DNA of 64,000 nucleotides from Cardiocondyla obscurior (lineage: Eukaryota > Arthropoda > Insecta > Hymenoptera > Formicidae), in the NCBI RefSeq assembly GCF_019399895.1, contig NC_091865.1, positions 11,165,001 to 11,229,000 on the forward strand. Reading direction: 5' to 3'. Every line of letters begins with the position of its first letter. Position 1 is the first letter of the stretch. The notes beneath the pieces were generated by a model that was not told the origin of the DNA, did no database searches, and saw only the letters and a program-made list of their open reading frames with translations. Both the position numbers and the translations under genes were made by a program. Positions 62,123 through 64,000 of the stretch are shown here, in pieces.

Positions 62123-64000
62123 CTGGAGAAGGACAGAGAGTGAGTGGGAGCAGTGAGGGAACGTAGCTCGCACGCGGCACGTATATCCGTGCTTACCCCC
62201 ACCCTACCTACTACCTGCCTTACCTCACCCTGCTACCTGCCCGTCTCTCTCTCTCTCTCTCTTTCTCTCACCTTTATACAATTCAACGAATAATAAAAAC
62301 CTTTATATGCCGAATATTAATTACCATTACGGCGAGAGCTATGTCTTTTTTTTTATTATTTAAACAAGAAATAACTTTCATAATTTCTTCTGCTGATAAG
62401 GCCAGAAAATATGCAAATCGACGTTTATTGTTTAATAAGGTGGAATTAAAAATACGGATTTAATAGGATTAATGAATTATCTGCGAAGACGAGTGCGAAA
62501 AATGTTTTAGCACTGCTGAGCGAACGCTCGCCAGCTGTAAGATATTAGACATTTCTTCCCCTTTCCAGCTAAGCAGATGCTAATGACGTTTTCGCGGAAC
62601 AAACAAGGGGTGAGCGGGTTTATACGAGGGGATCATTAGTAAAAGTGCGATAACGTCAACCACAGTAGCGGAGAAACACGTCCAGGAAAACTCCGGCGGC
62701 GAGCCGGAATATTTTCTGGCCTTATTTGCGCCGTTTAATGGCGAGTGAAGAAGAGATAGTGCCCGAAAACGAGTTAACTCGCCCCGCGTCATCGTCCCAA
62801 AAGTTTCGCCGCGATTCGAAAGCATTCGCCGTACCGTAACCATTTATCGCGGCCCGTATTTTCTATTCTAACAATACGTTGTTGCACGTAGGTGTATCTT
62901 ATATAGCCGTGGAAAATCTTTGCTCGTTGCAATTTTATCTTTCGCCGCTCGTCAAGTTGTCAAGGAGAAACAGAAAAATAAAGAGGGAGAAGCAGCGAGC
63001 GCGGCTTTAATTCCCGAGTGTACAATTTGGCGAGGTTTTCGAGGATTCCGGCTGCAAATAATCAGTCGACTGAGAATCGTCGTATTTACGTGCGCGCGGC
63101 GCACGCCCTTACTTTAACGTGCCTTACCTTAACCGCTGAAGAATTGAAATAAACGGCAACTCCGGCGTGTTTTATTGAGATTGCGCTGGAGGGCGGCCAT
63201 CCCCTGGTTACCGTTGCTTTCGCATCTCCTGGGATATGATTTGTTCTTTAATGCACCGTCGGGATATCATCGAGCCGTACTTTTTTCATTATCTTCTAAG
63301 TAAAAGCAATTAATCTACTAATTTTCTTCTAGACGAAGTTAAAACCTTGGGAGGGGGAGGGGAAAAACTCTGTCGCAACATTTATTCAAATATTGATTTT
63401 TCGATCATTTCTTGAAACAATCATAAAATTATTTTAGACTAAAAATATTTTAAAATGTTAATGATAACAGTTCTGATATTAATAAAATATTTATGAAATT
63501 GTTATTATTTCGTCGAATGTCTCTTCAAGTGATTAAAGGCGCGAAATTGTATTGCCATGGTAATTCCCTTACTCCATTTGAGGGACGTAAGTAATTCTGC
63601 CAAGTTAATTAAAAATTATAACAGAGACGTAGCGGCTTACTCCCGTGGCTTGATAGGTTTTATCGCGATTGAAACATCGAAATTGCCGCTTTGCATGCAA
63701 TTAATCGAGTTTCCCTCGAACCCCACCCATGCGATAAACGCGTTAATTACTTGAAACATACGGCCGCGATTCGATAAAACTATTACCAAGTCGGATTCCG
63801 TTTCAATTGGGGCGTTACGTGCCACCGGAATCGAAACGCATCCGCTTTAAGTGAATATTTTTCGATACACTGACCGCGCTTTTCACCATTGCGTCTACTT
63901 CGTGGCTAATATGCCGCGACATTGATTTAATTCGGTTTACCCATGCAGATCTATCAAAACAATCCCGTCCATTATTCATTTCTTGATGAAATATTTTTAT
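62123..64000. other. Non-coding stretch upstream of the minus-strand cluster
   Basis: No confident exon. Just upstream of exon E on the minus strand lies a series of GTAG/GTAAG/GTGAG motifs (plus 62192-62240) that could give a donor for an exon 72 nt or more away. A (CT)n tract at 62244-62270 follows. A G-rich patch lies near 63350-63361 and CpG-richer DNA at 62640-63240. Short frames here show no motif. Confidence 0.45.
62244..62270 (+). repeat. (CT)n microsatellite
   Basis: About eleven CT units, interrupted by one TT, ending in CACC. On the minus strand it is a GA tract upstream of the candidate exon E, where GAGA-type sequence is often near insect promoters. Confidence 0.85.

Noticed and set aside
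1..64000. CRISPR array, bacterial operon, prophage or integrated virus
   Set aside because: No spaced repeats, no ribosome-binding-site/ORF arrangement, no viral or transposase-like protein in any frame.

Overview
The window reads as non-coding insect DNA, most likely from a hymenopteran and plausibly an ant. This is inferred from composition and splice signals, not from any recognised gene. The DNA is AT-rich overall with many CpG-rich patches a few hundred bases long. It carries many poly-T/poly-A runs, short AT, GA and CT microsatellites, and candidate exons separated by introns of about 90-220 nt. There is no prokaryotic gene organisation. No open reading frame longer than about 180 codons exists, and none of the longer ones shows a recognisable domain or family motif.

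The clearest plus-strand signals are two zero-length-exon splice sites, at 8249/8250 and 57996/57997. In each, a pyrimidine tract and CAG acceptor are followed directly by a GTRAG donor (GTAAGT and GTGAGC). This is the layout of recursive-splicing 'ratchet points', which in insects occur inside very long introns. Together they suggest that most of the window is one plus-strand intron of more than 50 kb, with its exons outside the window. Two weaker sites of the same layout lie at 20782/20783 and 42085/42086.

The clearest gene-like structure is on the minus strand at 61.2-62.1 kb. It is a run of short exon-like blocks with well-formed acceptors and GTAAGT/GTAAAA/GTAATA/GTAAAT donors, separated by introns of 91, 144, 221 and 116 nt. 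Splicing four of them gives an open frame of 85 codons from an ATG to a TGA. Two of the exons end in a duplicated block of about 54 bp that stops at the splice donor. I do not recognise the product. It could be a nested small-protein gene, an alternatively spliced 5' region, or a non-coding RNA.

Layout: 1-8249, intron-like DNA with GC patches; 8250-57996, the putative ratchet-to-ratchet intron segment, holding repeats, palindromes, a pair of diverged direct repeats (52971 and 53599) and a candidate 38-nt minus-strand microexon (49431-49468); 57997-61209, further intron-like DNA; 61210-62122, the minus-strand exon cluster; 62123-64000, DNA upstream of that cluster. No tRNA, rRNA, CRISPR array, intact transposon or viral gene was found.
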